From Bacteroidaceae bacterium (lineage in GTDB: Bacteria; Bacteroidota; Bacteroidia; Bacteroidales; Bacteroidaceae), in contig JAFQNW010000172.1 of NCBI GenBank assembly GCA_017420875.1, positions 1 to 33,519 on the forward strand: DNA of 33,519 bases. The letters are read 5' to 3'. Numbering within the stretch: position 1 is the first letter of the stretch; every line of letters starts with the position of its first letter. The translations under genes and the position numbers were made by a program. Positions 1 through 7,612 of the stretch are shown in pieces. The notes beneath the pieces are model-generated. The model was not told the DNA's origin and searched no databases. It worked only from the letters and a program-made list of their open reading frames with translations.

Positions 1-1092
1 ACCAAGGAAATCGTGCAGGTGGATTTGAAGGGCATCTTGGGAGGTACCAAACCGGATATTGAATTGAAGCGTAACGACGTATTGTACATTCCTAGCATTC
101 ACGACTTGCAGGACTTGGGCAACATTGAAATCTTTGGAGAGATTGCTCGACCAGGCAAGTATATCTATGCCGACAATATGACACTCGAAGACTTGGTGAT
201 TCAAGCGGGTGGTTTGCTGGAATCGGCTTCGACCGTGAAGGTGGATGTGGCCCGTCGTATTAAGAACAGCCAAAGTACGGAACTTCCTAACACAACCGGT
301 GAGATGTTCTCGTTCGCCTTAAAAGATGGTTTTGTGGTAGATGGAGAACCGGGATTTGTATTGGAGCCTTACGATCAAGTATATGTCCGCAAGAGTCCGG
401 GATACCAAAAGCAAGTCAATGTAGAAGTCATCGGAGAAATCTTATACGAAGGAACCTATGCATTGACCACCAAGAGCGAACGCTTGACCGATTTGGTAAA
501 GAAAGCCGGTGGAGCTACCCAATATGCGTATGTAAAAGGGGCTAAGTTGATGCGAAAGGCTAACGATGAGGAACTGAAACGCATGGAGGATGTATTGAAG
601 ATGATGCAACGAGAAATGGGAGCAGAAAATGTAGACTCATTAGTACTAGAATTGGATAGTGTCTATTCCGTTGGTATTGACTTGGAACGTGCCTTGAGTA
701 AACCGGGTAGTGATGCGGACATTGTGCTCCGGGAAGGTGACCAACTGATTATTCCGGAGTTGACTAACACCGTAAAAATCAATGGGGCAGTGATGTTACC
801 AAACACTGTAGCTTATACCAAAGGAAAATCCGTGAAACACTATATCAGTCAAGCCGGGGGCTTTGCGAATGGTGCCCGTAAGACCAAAGCCTTTATTATC
901 TATATGAATGGACAGGTAGCTGAAGTGAAAGGTACTGGTAAGAGTCAAGTAGAGCCAGGATGCGAAATCATTGTACCGGTGAAAGACAAGACGAAGGCGG
1001 ATAAATGGAGTATCCAAAGCATCTTGGGTATTGTATCCTCCATCGGTTCGCTGGGCTTGACAGCAGCCTCTATTGCTAACATCTTAAAATAA
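1..1092 (+). CDS. Polysaccharide export protein with SLBB repeats (Wza-like), 5' end missing
   Basis: Outer-membrane/periplasmic export protein of the Wza family, which exports capsule or exopolysaccharide. The reading frame is open from base 1, so the start, signal peptide and most of the N-terminal export domain lie outside the window; 363 residues are visible. Three SLBB-type repeats can be read: one with IFGEIARPGKY near bases 130-250, one with VIGEILYEGTY near 425-540, and one with INGAVMLPNTV near 775-890. Each has the typical (A)GG turn. The C-terminus has a hydrophobic, glycine/serine-rich stretch (bases about 1009-1089) that may sit in the membrane. The gene ends 8 bases before the chain-length gene, so the two are almost certainly co-transcribed. 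An in-frame GTG at 13 is not the true start, because coding continues upstream. Family assignment is secure; the exported polymer is unknown. Confidence 0.9.
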   Translation, partial: TKEIVQVDLKGILGGTKPDIELKRNDVLYIPSIHDLQDLGNIEIFGEIARPGKYIYADNMTLEDLVIQAGGLLESASTVKVDVARRIKNSQSTELPNTTGEMFSFALKDGFVVDGEPGFVLEPYDQVYVRKSPGYQKQVNVEVIGEILYEGTYALTTKSERLTDLVKKAGGATQYAYVKGAKLMRKANDEELKRMEDVLKMMQREMGAENVDSLVLELDSVYSVGIDLERALSKPGSDADIVLREGDQLIIPELTNTVKINGAVMLPNTVAYTKGKSVKHYISQAGGFANGARKTKAFIIYMNGQVAEVKGTGKSQVEPGCEIIVPVKDKTKADKWSIQSILGIVSSIGSLGLTAASIANILK

Positions 1093-1100
1093 GGTAAGTC

Positions 1101-2225
1101 ATGGCAGAAGATAAAAATTATACCAATGCTCCTCTGGAAGAGGATGAATTGGAAATTAATTTGATGGAGTATGCCCGCAAGTTGTGGGGTGACCGTATGT
1201 TGTTACTTAAAGTAGCCGGTATTGCTGCTGTTGTGGGGATAATTATTGCATTCAGTATTCCTAAGAAATATACGGCAGAGGTACTTGTATCCCCTGAATC
1301 GAGTAAGGGTGGTGGAAGTGGCATGTCGGGCATGGCAGCCATGCTAGGTCTTGGGAATATCAGCATGGGCGGTGATGCCAATGCATTGAATTTTTCGATG
1401 GCATCGGACATTGTGGCTTCTACCCCATTCATTCTGGAAATCATCAATACACAAGTACAAACCTTGGATGGAGAGATGGACACAACCCTAGTTGCTTATC
1501 TGGCTACTCAAAAGGCTCCTTGGTGGAGTACAGTCATGTCACTTCCAAGTAGGACGATTGGTGGTATTAAATCGTTGTTTACTTCAGCTGAAGAGACTAA
1601 TGAAGAAAAGCCTATCGATCCTTTTAGATTAACTTTACAACAAAAAAAACAGATCAGTGCTGTACAAAGTATCATCCAAATAGATGCTGATAAAAAAACA
1701 GGAATGACCAAGTTAGGTATTACCGTGCAAGATCCGTTGGTTGCTGCCACCCTAGCAGATACCGTATTGGTAAAATTGCAAAATTACATCACTAAATACA
1801 AGACATCCAAAGCTCAAGAAGATTGCAAATATTGGGAACAATTATATGAACAACGTAAAAAGGAATATTACGAAGCCCAAGAAAAGTATGCTCAATACTC
1901 GGACATGAATCAAGGTGTGATTCGCCAAAGTGTTCGCATTGAGCAAGAACGATTGCAAAATGAACAGAATCTGGCCTTCCAAGTATTTAGCCAAGTGGCT
2001 ACCCAATTGCAGATGTCACGAGCTAAATTGCAGGAAGAGAAACCAGCCTTTGCGGTATTGGAACCTGCCAGTGTGCCTCTTTACCCTTCAGGAACCAGCA
2101 GAAAAATTATTTTGGTAGGAGTTGTATTCCTAGCTGTAGCCGGTGCATCAGCCTGGGTACTCTTTGGAAAAGACCTTTGGGAAAGTCTGAAAGAGGGTTT
2201 GAAAGAACCAAAAGAAGAAAAATAA
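1101..2225 (+). CDS. Wzz-type chain-length determinant / polysaccharide co-polymerase
   Basis: Inner-membrane protein of 374 residues that sets polymer length during surface polysaccharide synthesis. An acidic N-terminus is followed by a first membrane segment (about residues 34-53), a Wzz-like region starting at PKKYTAEVLVSPE, and a glycine/methionine-rich stretch (GGGSGMSGM, about 70-90). A charged, probably coiled-coil periplasmic region (about 235-310) leads to a second membrane segment (about 333-355) and a short basic/acidic tail. The two-membrane-helix layout and the PASVPLYPSGTSRK sequence before the second helix are typical of the Wzz/GNVR family. No C-terminal BY-kinase domain is fused. 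It lies 8 bases after the SLBB export gene. A hairpin with a T-tract follows it. Confidence 0.88.
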   Translation: MAEDKNYTNAPLEEDELEINLMEYARKLWGDRMLLLKVAGIAAVVGIIIAFSIPKKYTAEVLVSPESSKGGGSGMSGMAAMLGLGNISMGGDANALNFSMASDIVASTPFILEIINTQVQTLDGEMDTTLVAYLATQKAPWWSTVMSLPSRTIGGIKSLFTSAEETNEEKPIDPFRLTLQQKKQISAVQSIIQIDADKKTGMTKLGITVQDPLVAATLADTVLVKLQNYITKYKTSKAQEDCKYWEQLYEQRKKEYYEAQEKYAQYSDMNQGVIRQSVRIEQERLQNEQNLAFQVFSQVATQLQMSRAKLQEEKPAFAVLEPASVPLYPSGTSRKIILVGVVFLAVAGASAWVLFGKDLWESLKEGLKEPKEEK

Positions 2226-2250
2226 GCAAATAAATAATCATCATAAGGAA

Positions 2251-2289
2251 TAGGCTATATAGTCACCTATATAGCCTAACTCTTTTTTT
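2251..2289 (+). terminator. Hairpin with T-tract between wzz and gmd (terminator or attenuator)
   Basis: A perfect 12-base inverted repeat, TAGGCTATATAG (2251-2262) and CTATATAGCCTA (2267-2278), with loop TCAC, followed by ACTCTTTTTTT. It has the form of an intrinsic terminator. It ends only 13 bases before the gmd start, leaving no room for a promoter between them. Either gmd-fcl is read by read-through or antitermination, or its promoter lies within or before the hairpin. Confidence 0.7.
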
Positions 2290-2302
2290 AATAGGTAAAA
2301 AT

Positions 2303-3382
2303 ATGAGAAAGGTAGCATTGATTACCGGTATTACCGGACAGGACGGCTCATTCTTGGCCGAATTCCTGATTGAGAAAGGATATGAAGTGCACGGCATCAT
2401 GCGTCGTTCTTCTTCCTTCAATACAGCACGTATCGAACACCTGTACTTGGACGAATGGGTTCGCGACATGAAGAAGAGTCGTCTGATCAATCTGCACTGG
2501 GGTGACATGACCGACAGTAGCTCGCTCATCCGTATCATCAGCGATATTCACCCGACTGAAATCTATAACCTGGCCGCTCAAAGCCATGTAAAGGTGAGCT
2601 TCGACGTGCCTGAATATACGGCCGAAGCGGATGCTGTAGGTACACTCCGTCTGTTGGAAGCTGTACGTATCTGCGGTTTGGAAAAGACTTGCCGCATCTA
2701 TCAGGCTTCGACTTCCGAACTTTTTGGGAAGGTACAGGAAGTGCCTCAAAAGGAAACGACTCCTTTCTACCCTCGCTCTCCGTACGGGGTTGCCAAGCAA
2801 TATGGTTTCTGGATTACCAAGAACTATCGTGAAAGCTACGGCATGTTTGCCGTGAACGGTATCTTGTTTAACCACGAAAGTGAACGTCGTGGGGAAACAT
2901 TCGTAACCCGTAAGATTACGCTGGCTGCTGCACGCATTGCACAGGGGTATCAGGACAAGCTTTACCTGGGTAACATGGATTCGCTTCGTGACTGGGGGTA
3001 TGCCAAGGACTATGTGGAATGTATGTGGATGATGTTGCAACACGAAACTCCGGAAGATTTTGTGATTGCTACCGGTGAATACCACACCGTACGCGAATTT
3101 GCGACTTTGGCTTTCAAGGAAGTGGGCATTGAACTTCGTTGGGAAGGTGAAGGGGTGAACGAAAAGGGTATTGACGTGGCTACCGGCAAGTCGTTGGTAG
3201 AGGTGGATCCGAAGTATTTCCGTCCGTGTGAGGTGGATCAGCTTTTGGGTGACCCAACCAAGGCCAAGACGTTGTTGGGATGGAATCCAAGCAAGACTTC
3301 GTTCCCGGAACTGGTTCGCATCATGGTGGAACACGACATGCGTTTCGTAAAGAAGCTGCATTTGAAAGCACAGATGGATTGA
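2303..3382 (+). CDS. gmd: GDP-mannose 4,6-dehydratase
   Basis: Cytoplasmic extended short-chain dehydrogenase that converts GDP-D-mannose to GDP-4-keto-6-deoxy-D-mannose, the first step toward GDP-L-fucose. The 359 residues are full length. The Rossmann motif is TGITGQDGS (residues 8-16). The NADP-binding RRSSSFNT stretch is at 34-41. The catalytic Thr/Ser-Glu of STSELFGK (136-143) and the YGVAK pair (Tyr161, Lys165) are present. [17 protein letters not shown] is the conserved substrate-binding segment. The next gene, fcl, begins 2 bases after the stop, so both steps are translated from one message. It follows polysaccharide export genes, which suggests the fucose enters a surface glycan, although Bacteroides also fucosylate proteins. 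Confidence 0.97.
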   Translation: MRKVALITGITGQDGSFLAEFLIEKGYEVHGIMRRSSSFNTARIEHLYLDEWVRDMKKSRLINLHWGDMTDSSSLIRIISDIHPTEIYNLAAQSHVKVSFDVPEYTAEADAVGTLRLLEAVRICGLEKTCRIYQASTSELFGKVQEVPQKETTPFYPRSPYGVAKQYGFWITKNYRESYGMFAVNGILFNHESERRGETFVTRKITLAAARIAQGYQDKLYLGNMDSLRDWGYAKDYVECMWMMLQHETPEDFVIATGEYHTVREFATLAFKEVGIELRWEGEGVNEKGIDVATGKSLVEVDPKYFRPCEVDQLLGDPTKAKTLLGWNPSKTSFPELVRIMVEHDMRFVKKLHLKAQMD

Positions 3383-3384
3383 AT

Positions 3385-4326
3385 ATGAATAAAGACAGTA
3401 AAATATATGTGGCAGGTCATCGTGGTATGGTAGGCTCCGCTATCATCCGCGAACTGGAACGTCAAGGCTATACCCACATCATCACCCGTACACATGCCGA
3501 ACTGGACTTATGCAGACAGGAAGCGGTGGAACGATTCTTTGCGGAAGAACAACCGGAGTATGTGTTCCTGGCTGCAGCCAAGGTGGGTGGCATCGTAGCC
3601 AACCAGAGTGCATTGGCCGATTTTATGTACGACAACATGATGCTGGAAATGAACGTGATTCATGCGGCCTGGAAAAACGGTTGCAAGAAACTGCTCTTTT
3701 TAGGATCGAGCTGCATCTACCCTCGCCTGGCACCGCAACCCATGCCGGAATCGTGCTTGCTGACCGGAGAACTGGAGAAGACAAACGAGGCGTATGCCTT
3801 GGCGAAGATTTCGGGATTGAAGTACTGCGAGTTCCTGAACAAGCAATACGGCACAGACTACATCAGCGTGATGCCAACGAATCTATACGGTCCGAACGAC
3901 AACTACCACCCTACTCACAGCCATGTGTTGCCGGCATTGATCCGTCGGTTCCATGAAGCGAAGGAAGCTGGTTTGAAGGAGGTAACTTGTTGGGGGGACG
4001 GAAGTCCGTTGCGTGAGTTCTTGTATGTAGATGACTTGGCCAACCTGTGTGTGTTCTTGATGAATCATTACAGCGGGAACGAAACCGTGAATGCCGGTAC
4101 CGGTAAGGAACTGAGCATCAAGGAACTGACTGAGTTGGTAGTGGAAGTAACGGGTTACGAAGGCGAAATCCGTTGGGATACCAGCAAACCGAATGGTACA
4201 CCACGCAAGCTATTGGATGTAAGCAAGGCCGAGAAGCTGGGATGGAAATACCGTACGGAACTAAAAGACGGTATCCGATTGGCGTACGAGGATTTCTTAA
4301 ATAACCCGATGCGGGCAGAGAGATAA
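3385..4326 (+). CDS. fcl: GDP-L-fucose synthase (epimerase/reductase)
   Basis: Converts GDP-4-keto-6-deoxy-D-mannose to GDP-L-fucose with NADPH (also called wcaG). The start at 3385 gives 313 residues, usual for the family, beginning just before the Rossmann strand [14 protein letters not shown] (glycine motif at residues 11-17). The frame is open to 3280, but that start would lie inside gmd and add 35 residues unlike the family. GSSCIYP (107-113) carries the catalytic Ser/Cys, and Tyr137 and Lys141 form the YxxxK pair. [11 protein letters not shown] and the later [15 protein letters not shown] segment are conserved substrate-binding sequences. It is the last gene of the + strand operon and shares a two-way terminator with the convergent receptor gene. 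Confidence 0.96.
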   Translation: MNKDSKIYVAGHRGMVGSAIIRELERQGYTHIITRTHAELDLCRQEAVERFFAEEQPEYVFLAAAKVGGIVANQSALADFMYDNMMLEMNVIHAAWKNGCKKLLFLGSSCIYPRLAPQPMPESCLLTGELEKTNEAYALAKISGLKYCEFLNKQYGTDYISVMPTNLYGPNDNYHPTHSHVLPALIRRFHEAKEAGLKEVTCWGDGSPLREFLYVDDLANLCVFLMNHYSGNETVNAGTGKELSIKELTELVVEVTGYEGEIRWDTSKPNGTPRKLLDVSKAEKLGWKYRTELKDGIRLAYEDFLNNPMRAER

Positions 4327-4329
4327 TAA

Positions 4330-4364
4330 AAAAAGGGAGTGTTTTTACAAACACTCCCTTTTTT
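4330..4364. terminator. Two-way intrinsic terminator between fcl and the TonB-dependent receptor
   Basis: AAAAAGGGAGTGTTT and AAACACTCCCTTTTT form a perfect stem with loop TTAC (4345-4348). The A-tract on one side and T-tract on the other let it work on both strands, ending fcl (+) and the receptor gene (-), whose stop is at 4371. Confidence 0.92.
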
Positions 4365-4370
4365 ATTATC

Positions 4371-6707
4371 TTAATTAAAGATCTTGAATCCAATGAAGAA
4401 TGTTCGTGGCTGTGTAGGGCCATAGAAATAGCCTGAGTCACGATAGGTACCTTTATCCAAGTCTTTCTGGAAGGCATTGAAGATGTTCTGCACACCACCA
4501 TTCAACTGCAACTTCATGTGGCTTCCCAATACAAAGGTGTAGTTCACTTTGGCATTGAAGTCGAAGAAATCAGGAGTATGGTACAACTCATCCTTTGCAA
4601 TGTAAGTATAAGGGAAGTCGACCGGAATGTCATCAACCGGTGCAAAGTGTGGCACGTGCATTCTACCAGTGTACACACCCGACAAGGAGAAGTCGAAGTT
4701 ATCAGTCGGAGCTGCTGTAAAGGTGAAGTAACCGTAGCAATTCGGGGTACGTGGCATGTTGCGGGTACCTGCTACCGACTCGTCTTCACTCCAATAAGTC
4801 AGTTCCTTATAGCGGCTGCGTTGAATCGTGAAACCTGCTTGCAAGGAAGCATCGCGACCATGGGCAATCTTACCGTCCAAGTTTACCCCATATACTTCGG
4901 CACCGCTACCGTTGCGGCGTTCCTGGAGGATGTTGCCTTGAGCATCGCTACCTACGTTCTGTAAATAGAATACATCGTTCAACGAGGTATAGAACCCTTC
5001 GATCAACAAATTGGTTTGGAAGTGTCCGATTTGTCCGCTTAAATCGACAGAACCGCTAAAGCTGTTCGACTTTTCAGGTTTCAAGCCATCGGCCAAATGA
5101 ATCAGGACTCCTTCGCCACCTACGGCTGTGATATGCAAGTCTTCATCGTATGCCTGTGGAGCACGGAAACCGGTAGACCAGGTCAAACGTCCCTGAAAAG
5201 CTTCGCTAGGCTTATAGAGCATGTTGACACGCGGACTGAAGATGATGTTGTCAATCAAGTTATGGTCGTCCAAGCGGAAACCGGCCAAGAGGGTGAAGTC
5301 GTTCATCTTCCATTCGTTCTGGAAGAAAGCACTGGCAATGCGTACTTCTTGCTTGAGGTCGCGGTTGTAACCGGCCATGATGTCGTGCATGCTGTTGTTG
5401 CTGTATTCCAAACCGGCAGTAAAGGTAGCCGGAGAGAAAAGCACCTTGTCGAAGTTACCTACATACATACCCCCACCTACAAAGGTCAAGTCGTCGGTCT
5501 TACCATACGCATTCGGGTCTTGCTGAGCTCCGTAATAGCTGTTACGGTCTACATGCTGTGCCGAAGTATAGAACGACAATTTATGCTTGTACTCTTTCCA
5601 GAATAGGTCGTAAGTCAAGCCTCCACTGTTGATGACGTGCTTGGTCTGTTCGGTGATATCTGATTCGAACGGTTCCAGGTCGAACTTATTACCCCCACGA
5701 CGGAATTCGTTGGTGGCATGATATTCGATGTTCAAACGACTGAACTGGGTAGGACGGTAATAGGCACGAAGACCGAAAGTGTTCATGTTGAGCTTACCAA
5801 TTTCAGAGAATCCATCTCCATCCACATCGTACGGGTTACGGTTGCGATAGGTTTCGTAAACTGCAATGCCATACTTGTTATCCTTAGAAACCAACGATAC
5901 GTTGGCACCCATGTACTGTTCCCAGCTCTTGCCTTCGATGGAAGACAGCGTAGAACTAACCTGGAACGAGTTATTGACAGGGTCTTTTGTAATGATGTTG
6001 ATGGTACCCCCTACGGCATTGGCACCAAACAAGGCAGAACCACCCCCACGAACTACTTCGACACGTTCGATCATGTTCGTAGGAATCTGTTCCAGACCAT
6101 AAACTCCCGAAAGGGCACTGATGATGGGACGGCTATTGATCAGAATCTGTGAATAAGGGCCTTCCAGACCGTTGATGCGGACTTGTGGGAAAGCACAGTT
6201 CTGACAGCTGTTTTCTACACGAAGACCTGACTGGAAGTTCAATGATTTGGCCAAGTCGGTAGAATTGACTGTCTCGAAGAGTTTCGCACTCATCACATTC
6301 ACTACAACAGGTGCTTCCTTACGGCTCACTTCGTTACGGTTGGCCGAAACAACCACCTCTTCCATCACCACATTGTCTTCTTCCATCTCGATATGCAGCA
6401 CAGCTGCCTGTTCATTGCTGACGGTGACTTGCTTTTCTTGAGTGGCATAACCTACCAGTTGTACACGCAAGGTATATACCCCTTCAGGGATATTCTTAAA
6501 GGTAAAATGGCCGGTTTCGTCAGAGACCATTCCCTTACCTGTTTCTACGATTAAAATGGTGGCATACGGCAAATCTTCTTCCGTATTTTTTTCGATGACA
6601 TGCCCCTTGATGGTATTACCGTCCTTTACCGGATTCACGTGAACGGCATACACAGGTATCGCTGTACTCAACACGGCGAGCACAAGCGTCAAAATAAGTT
6701 TTTTCAT
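4371..6707 (-). CDS. TonB-dependent outer-membrane receptor with carboxypeptidase-regulatory-like domain
   Basis: Outer-membrane active transporter of 778 residues. It has a signal peptide (MKKLILTLVLAVLSTAIPVYA), a carboxypeptidase-regulatory-like beta domain (about residues 32-110: IKGHVIEKNTEEDLPYATI ... GVYTLRVQLVGY), and a likely TonB box around MEEVVVSA (about 115-122). The plug follows (about 130-240, ending ERVEVVRGGGSALFGANAVGGTINI), then a 22-strand-type barrel ending in FFIGFKIFN with a C-terminal aromatic. It is a single-protein receptor with no SusD partner, so it more likely takes up a metal complex, cofactor or siderophore than a glycan. The plug holds a Cys pair, SCQNCAFPQV. 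A small His-rich protein gene lies 45 bases upstream on the same strand, which points to a metal-related substrate. The substrate is not determined by the sequence. Confidence 0.9.
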   Translation of the reverse strand: MKKLILTLVLAVLSTAIPVYAVHVNPVKDGNTIKGHVIEKNTEEDLPYATILIVETGKGMVSDETGHFTFKNIPEGVYTLRVQLVGYATQEKQVTVSNEQAAVLHIEMEEDNVVMEEVVVSANRNEVSRKEAPVVVNVMSAKLFETVNSTDLAKSLNFQSGLRVENSCQNCAFPQVRINGLEGPYSQILINSRPIISALSGVYGLEQIPTNMIERVEVVRGGGSALFGANAVGGTINIITKDPVNNSFQVSSTLSSIEGKSWEQYMGANVSLVSKDNKYGIAVYETYRNRNPYDVDGDGFSEIGKLNMNTFGLRAYYRPTQFSRLNIEYHATNEFRRGGNKFDLEPFESDITEQTKHVINSGGLTYDLFWKEYKHKLSFYTSAQHVDRNSYYGAQQDPNAYGKTDDLTFVGGGMYVGNFDKVLFSPATFTAGLEYSNNSMHDIMAGYNRDLKQEVRIASAFFQNEWKMNDFTLLAGFRLDDHNLIDNIIFSPRVNMLYKPSEAFQGRLTWSTGFRAPQAYDEDLHITAVGGEGVLIHLADGLKPEKSNSFSGSVDLSGQIGHFQTNLLIEGFYTSLNDVFYLQNVGSDAQGNILQERRNGSGAEVYGVNLDGKIAHGRDASLQAGFTIQRSRYKELTYWSEDESVAGTRNMPRTPNCYGYFTFTAAPTDNFDFSLSGVYTGRMHVPHFAPVDDIPVDFPYTYIAKDELYHTPDFFDFNAKVNYTFVLGSHMKLQLNGGVQNIFNAFQKDLDKGTYRDSGYFYGPTQPRTFFIGFKIFN

Positions 6708-6752
6708 GAATGATTGAAAATAAATAAGTTCCTAATCTGTTTTTTTACGTCT

Positions 6753-7100
6753 TTAAATGGTGTAAAAAACAGCAGGAGGGGCACGAAGCTGGCTTTGAGA
6801 TGAATAATGAGAAGAGACAAAATTGATGTCTCTCTTGTATTCGAGGATAGTAAATTCAGGAAGTATTACCGGTTCAATCCATGTCTGAGCTGGTTCGACA
6901 CCAATAAACGAAGCGGCCTGAGCCAAAGTAAGCACTTGTGTTTCGGTATGGTCGTGTTGATTGTCATCGGATGGATGCGAGTGGACAATCATCACCCCAT
7001 TGATGTAGTGCACGTGAGAGAACATGGTAATGCTCATCTGGTAGGACACGAACAATGCCAACAGACAAACTGCAATAAATATGTTCTTGGTAATTCTCAC
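6753..7100 (-). CDS. Small His-rich membrane-anchored protein, function unknown
   Basis: 115 residues from a GTG start at 7100; no ATG lies upstream before the in-frame stop at 7131-7133. The N-terminus is basic and then hydrophobic (residues 6-27), a signal anchor or signal peptide. Histidines cluster after it: HVH (29-31), HSHP (40-43) and HDH (49-51), interspersed with Asp. The tail ends in LRAPPAVFYTI; a C-terminal R(A/G)PP motif is, from memory, also seen in small periplasmic proteins encoded next to TonB-dependent metal receptors. I do not recognise a named family with certainty. The gene is 45 bases upstream of the receptor on the same strand and a TAATTTTG box precedes it, so the two probably form an operon. 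A periplasmic metal-binding role is inference. Confidence 0.72.
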   Translation of the reverse strand: MRITKNIFIAVCLLALFVSYQMSITMFSHVHYINGVMIVHSHPSDDNQHDHTETQVLTLAQAASFIGVEPAQTWIEPVILPEFTILEYKRDINFVSSHYSSQSQLRAPPAVFYTI

Positions 7101-7125
7101 TTTATACGCTCTAAAATTCAGGGTG

Positions 7126-7133
7126 CAAAATTA
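7126..7133 (-). promoter_or_regulatory. Bacteroides -7 box (TAATTTTG) for the His-rich protein/receptor operon
   Basis: On the - strand the bases read TAATTTTG, an exact match to TAnnTTTG, 25 bases before the GTG start. No good TTTG box is seen at the usual distance, so the call rests on the -7 box alone. Confidence 0.45.
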
Positions 7134-7181
7134 CAAAAAAATTGAATTGATTGTATAATCCAAGAACTTTTTTAGATATAA

Positions 7182-7213
7182 AAAAAGAGTTCCCCAATGG
7201 AGGAACTCTTTTT
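7182..7213. terminator. Two-way intrinsic terminator after the small Cys-tailed protein gene
   Basis: AAAAAGAGTTCC (7182-7193) and GGAACTCTTTTT (7202-7213) form a perfect 12-base stem with loop CCAATGGA. It lies 17 bases past the stop of the - strand gene at 7231 and separates it from the His-rich protein/receptor operon. Confidence 0.88.
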
Positions 7214-7230
7214 ATAGATAGTTCGGATAT

Positions 7231-7431
7231 TTAGCAAACAGCATAACAGATACCTGTTTCGCACTGAAATTGCTTTACCCTTTTATCACGTATCAGAACC
7301 AACATGGCCATGCATAGTTCGGTAGTACCGAAAGAGGTAATCTCTTGTAATTTGGCTAATGTATAGCGGTAGCCTGTCTTCATCACGGTCATGATTCTTT
7401 CTGCGTTTCTTGTCATCTTGTTATTGTCCAT
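7231..7431 (-). CDS. Small winged-helix-like protein with Cys-rich tail
   Basis: 66 residues from the ATG at 7431; Met6 is an alternative start. The helix pattern AERIMTVMK (10-18), TLAKLQEIT (24-32), TTELCMAMLVLIRDKRV (36-52) and the following KQFQ resemble a small winged-helix DNA-binding domain. The protein ends with QCETGICYAVC, so Cys57, Cys62 and Cys66 (C-x4-C-x3-C) form a possible metal or Fe-S site. FeoC-like regulators have a similar plan (winged helix plus C-terminal Cys cluster), but I cannot claim homology. The gene has its own -7 box about 80 bases upstream and a strong terminator, so it is a single-gene unit and likely real. Function unknown. Confidence 0.68.
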   Translation of the reverse strand: MDNNKMTRNAERIMTVMKTGYRYTLAKLQEITSFGTTELCMAMLVLIRDKRVKQFQCETGICYAVC

Positions 7432-7509
7432 AGTTCTAGTTTTGATGGTGAATAGTTTATTATTATCTAACGAACGAAGTGTTCGATTGTTTGGTTGATT
7501 TTACTTAAA

Positions 7510-7517
7510 CAAAGATA
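7510..7517 (-). promoter_or_regulatory. Bacteroides -7 box (TATCTTTG) for the small Cys-tailed protein gene
   Basis: TATCTTTG on the - strand matches TAnnTTTG, 78 bases before the ATG at 7431. No clear upstream TTTG lies at 19-21 bases. The rest of 7432-7612 shows nothing further; no hairpin follows the GH38 stop at 7613. Confidence 0.45.
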
Positions 7518-7612
7518 ATATCCAAACCAAATTTCCGACTTATCCATTCGACCGATAAACTATTCTATTTCTCCACTAGCTTATGAAAGAATGTCAACGT
7601 TTTGTTATTTTA

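Noticed and set aside
1300..1380. Glycine/methionine-rich stretch in the Wzz protein as a sign of frameshift
   Set aside because: The frame stays open and such Gly-rich loops are usual in Bacteroidetes Wzz proteins.
2348..3361. Long open frame (337 codons) on the - strand of gmd
   Set aside because: It is exactly antisense to a well-conserved gmd, has no promoter or start context, and its translation has no recognisable domain; it follows from gmd codon use.
3280..3384. Upstream in-frame extension of fcl
   Set aside because: The extra 35 residues would lie inside gmd and precede the Rossmann strand that normally begins the protein; the ATG at 3385 fits the family length.
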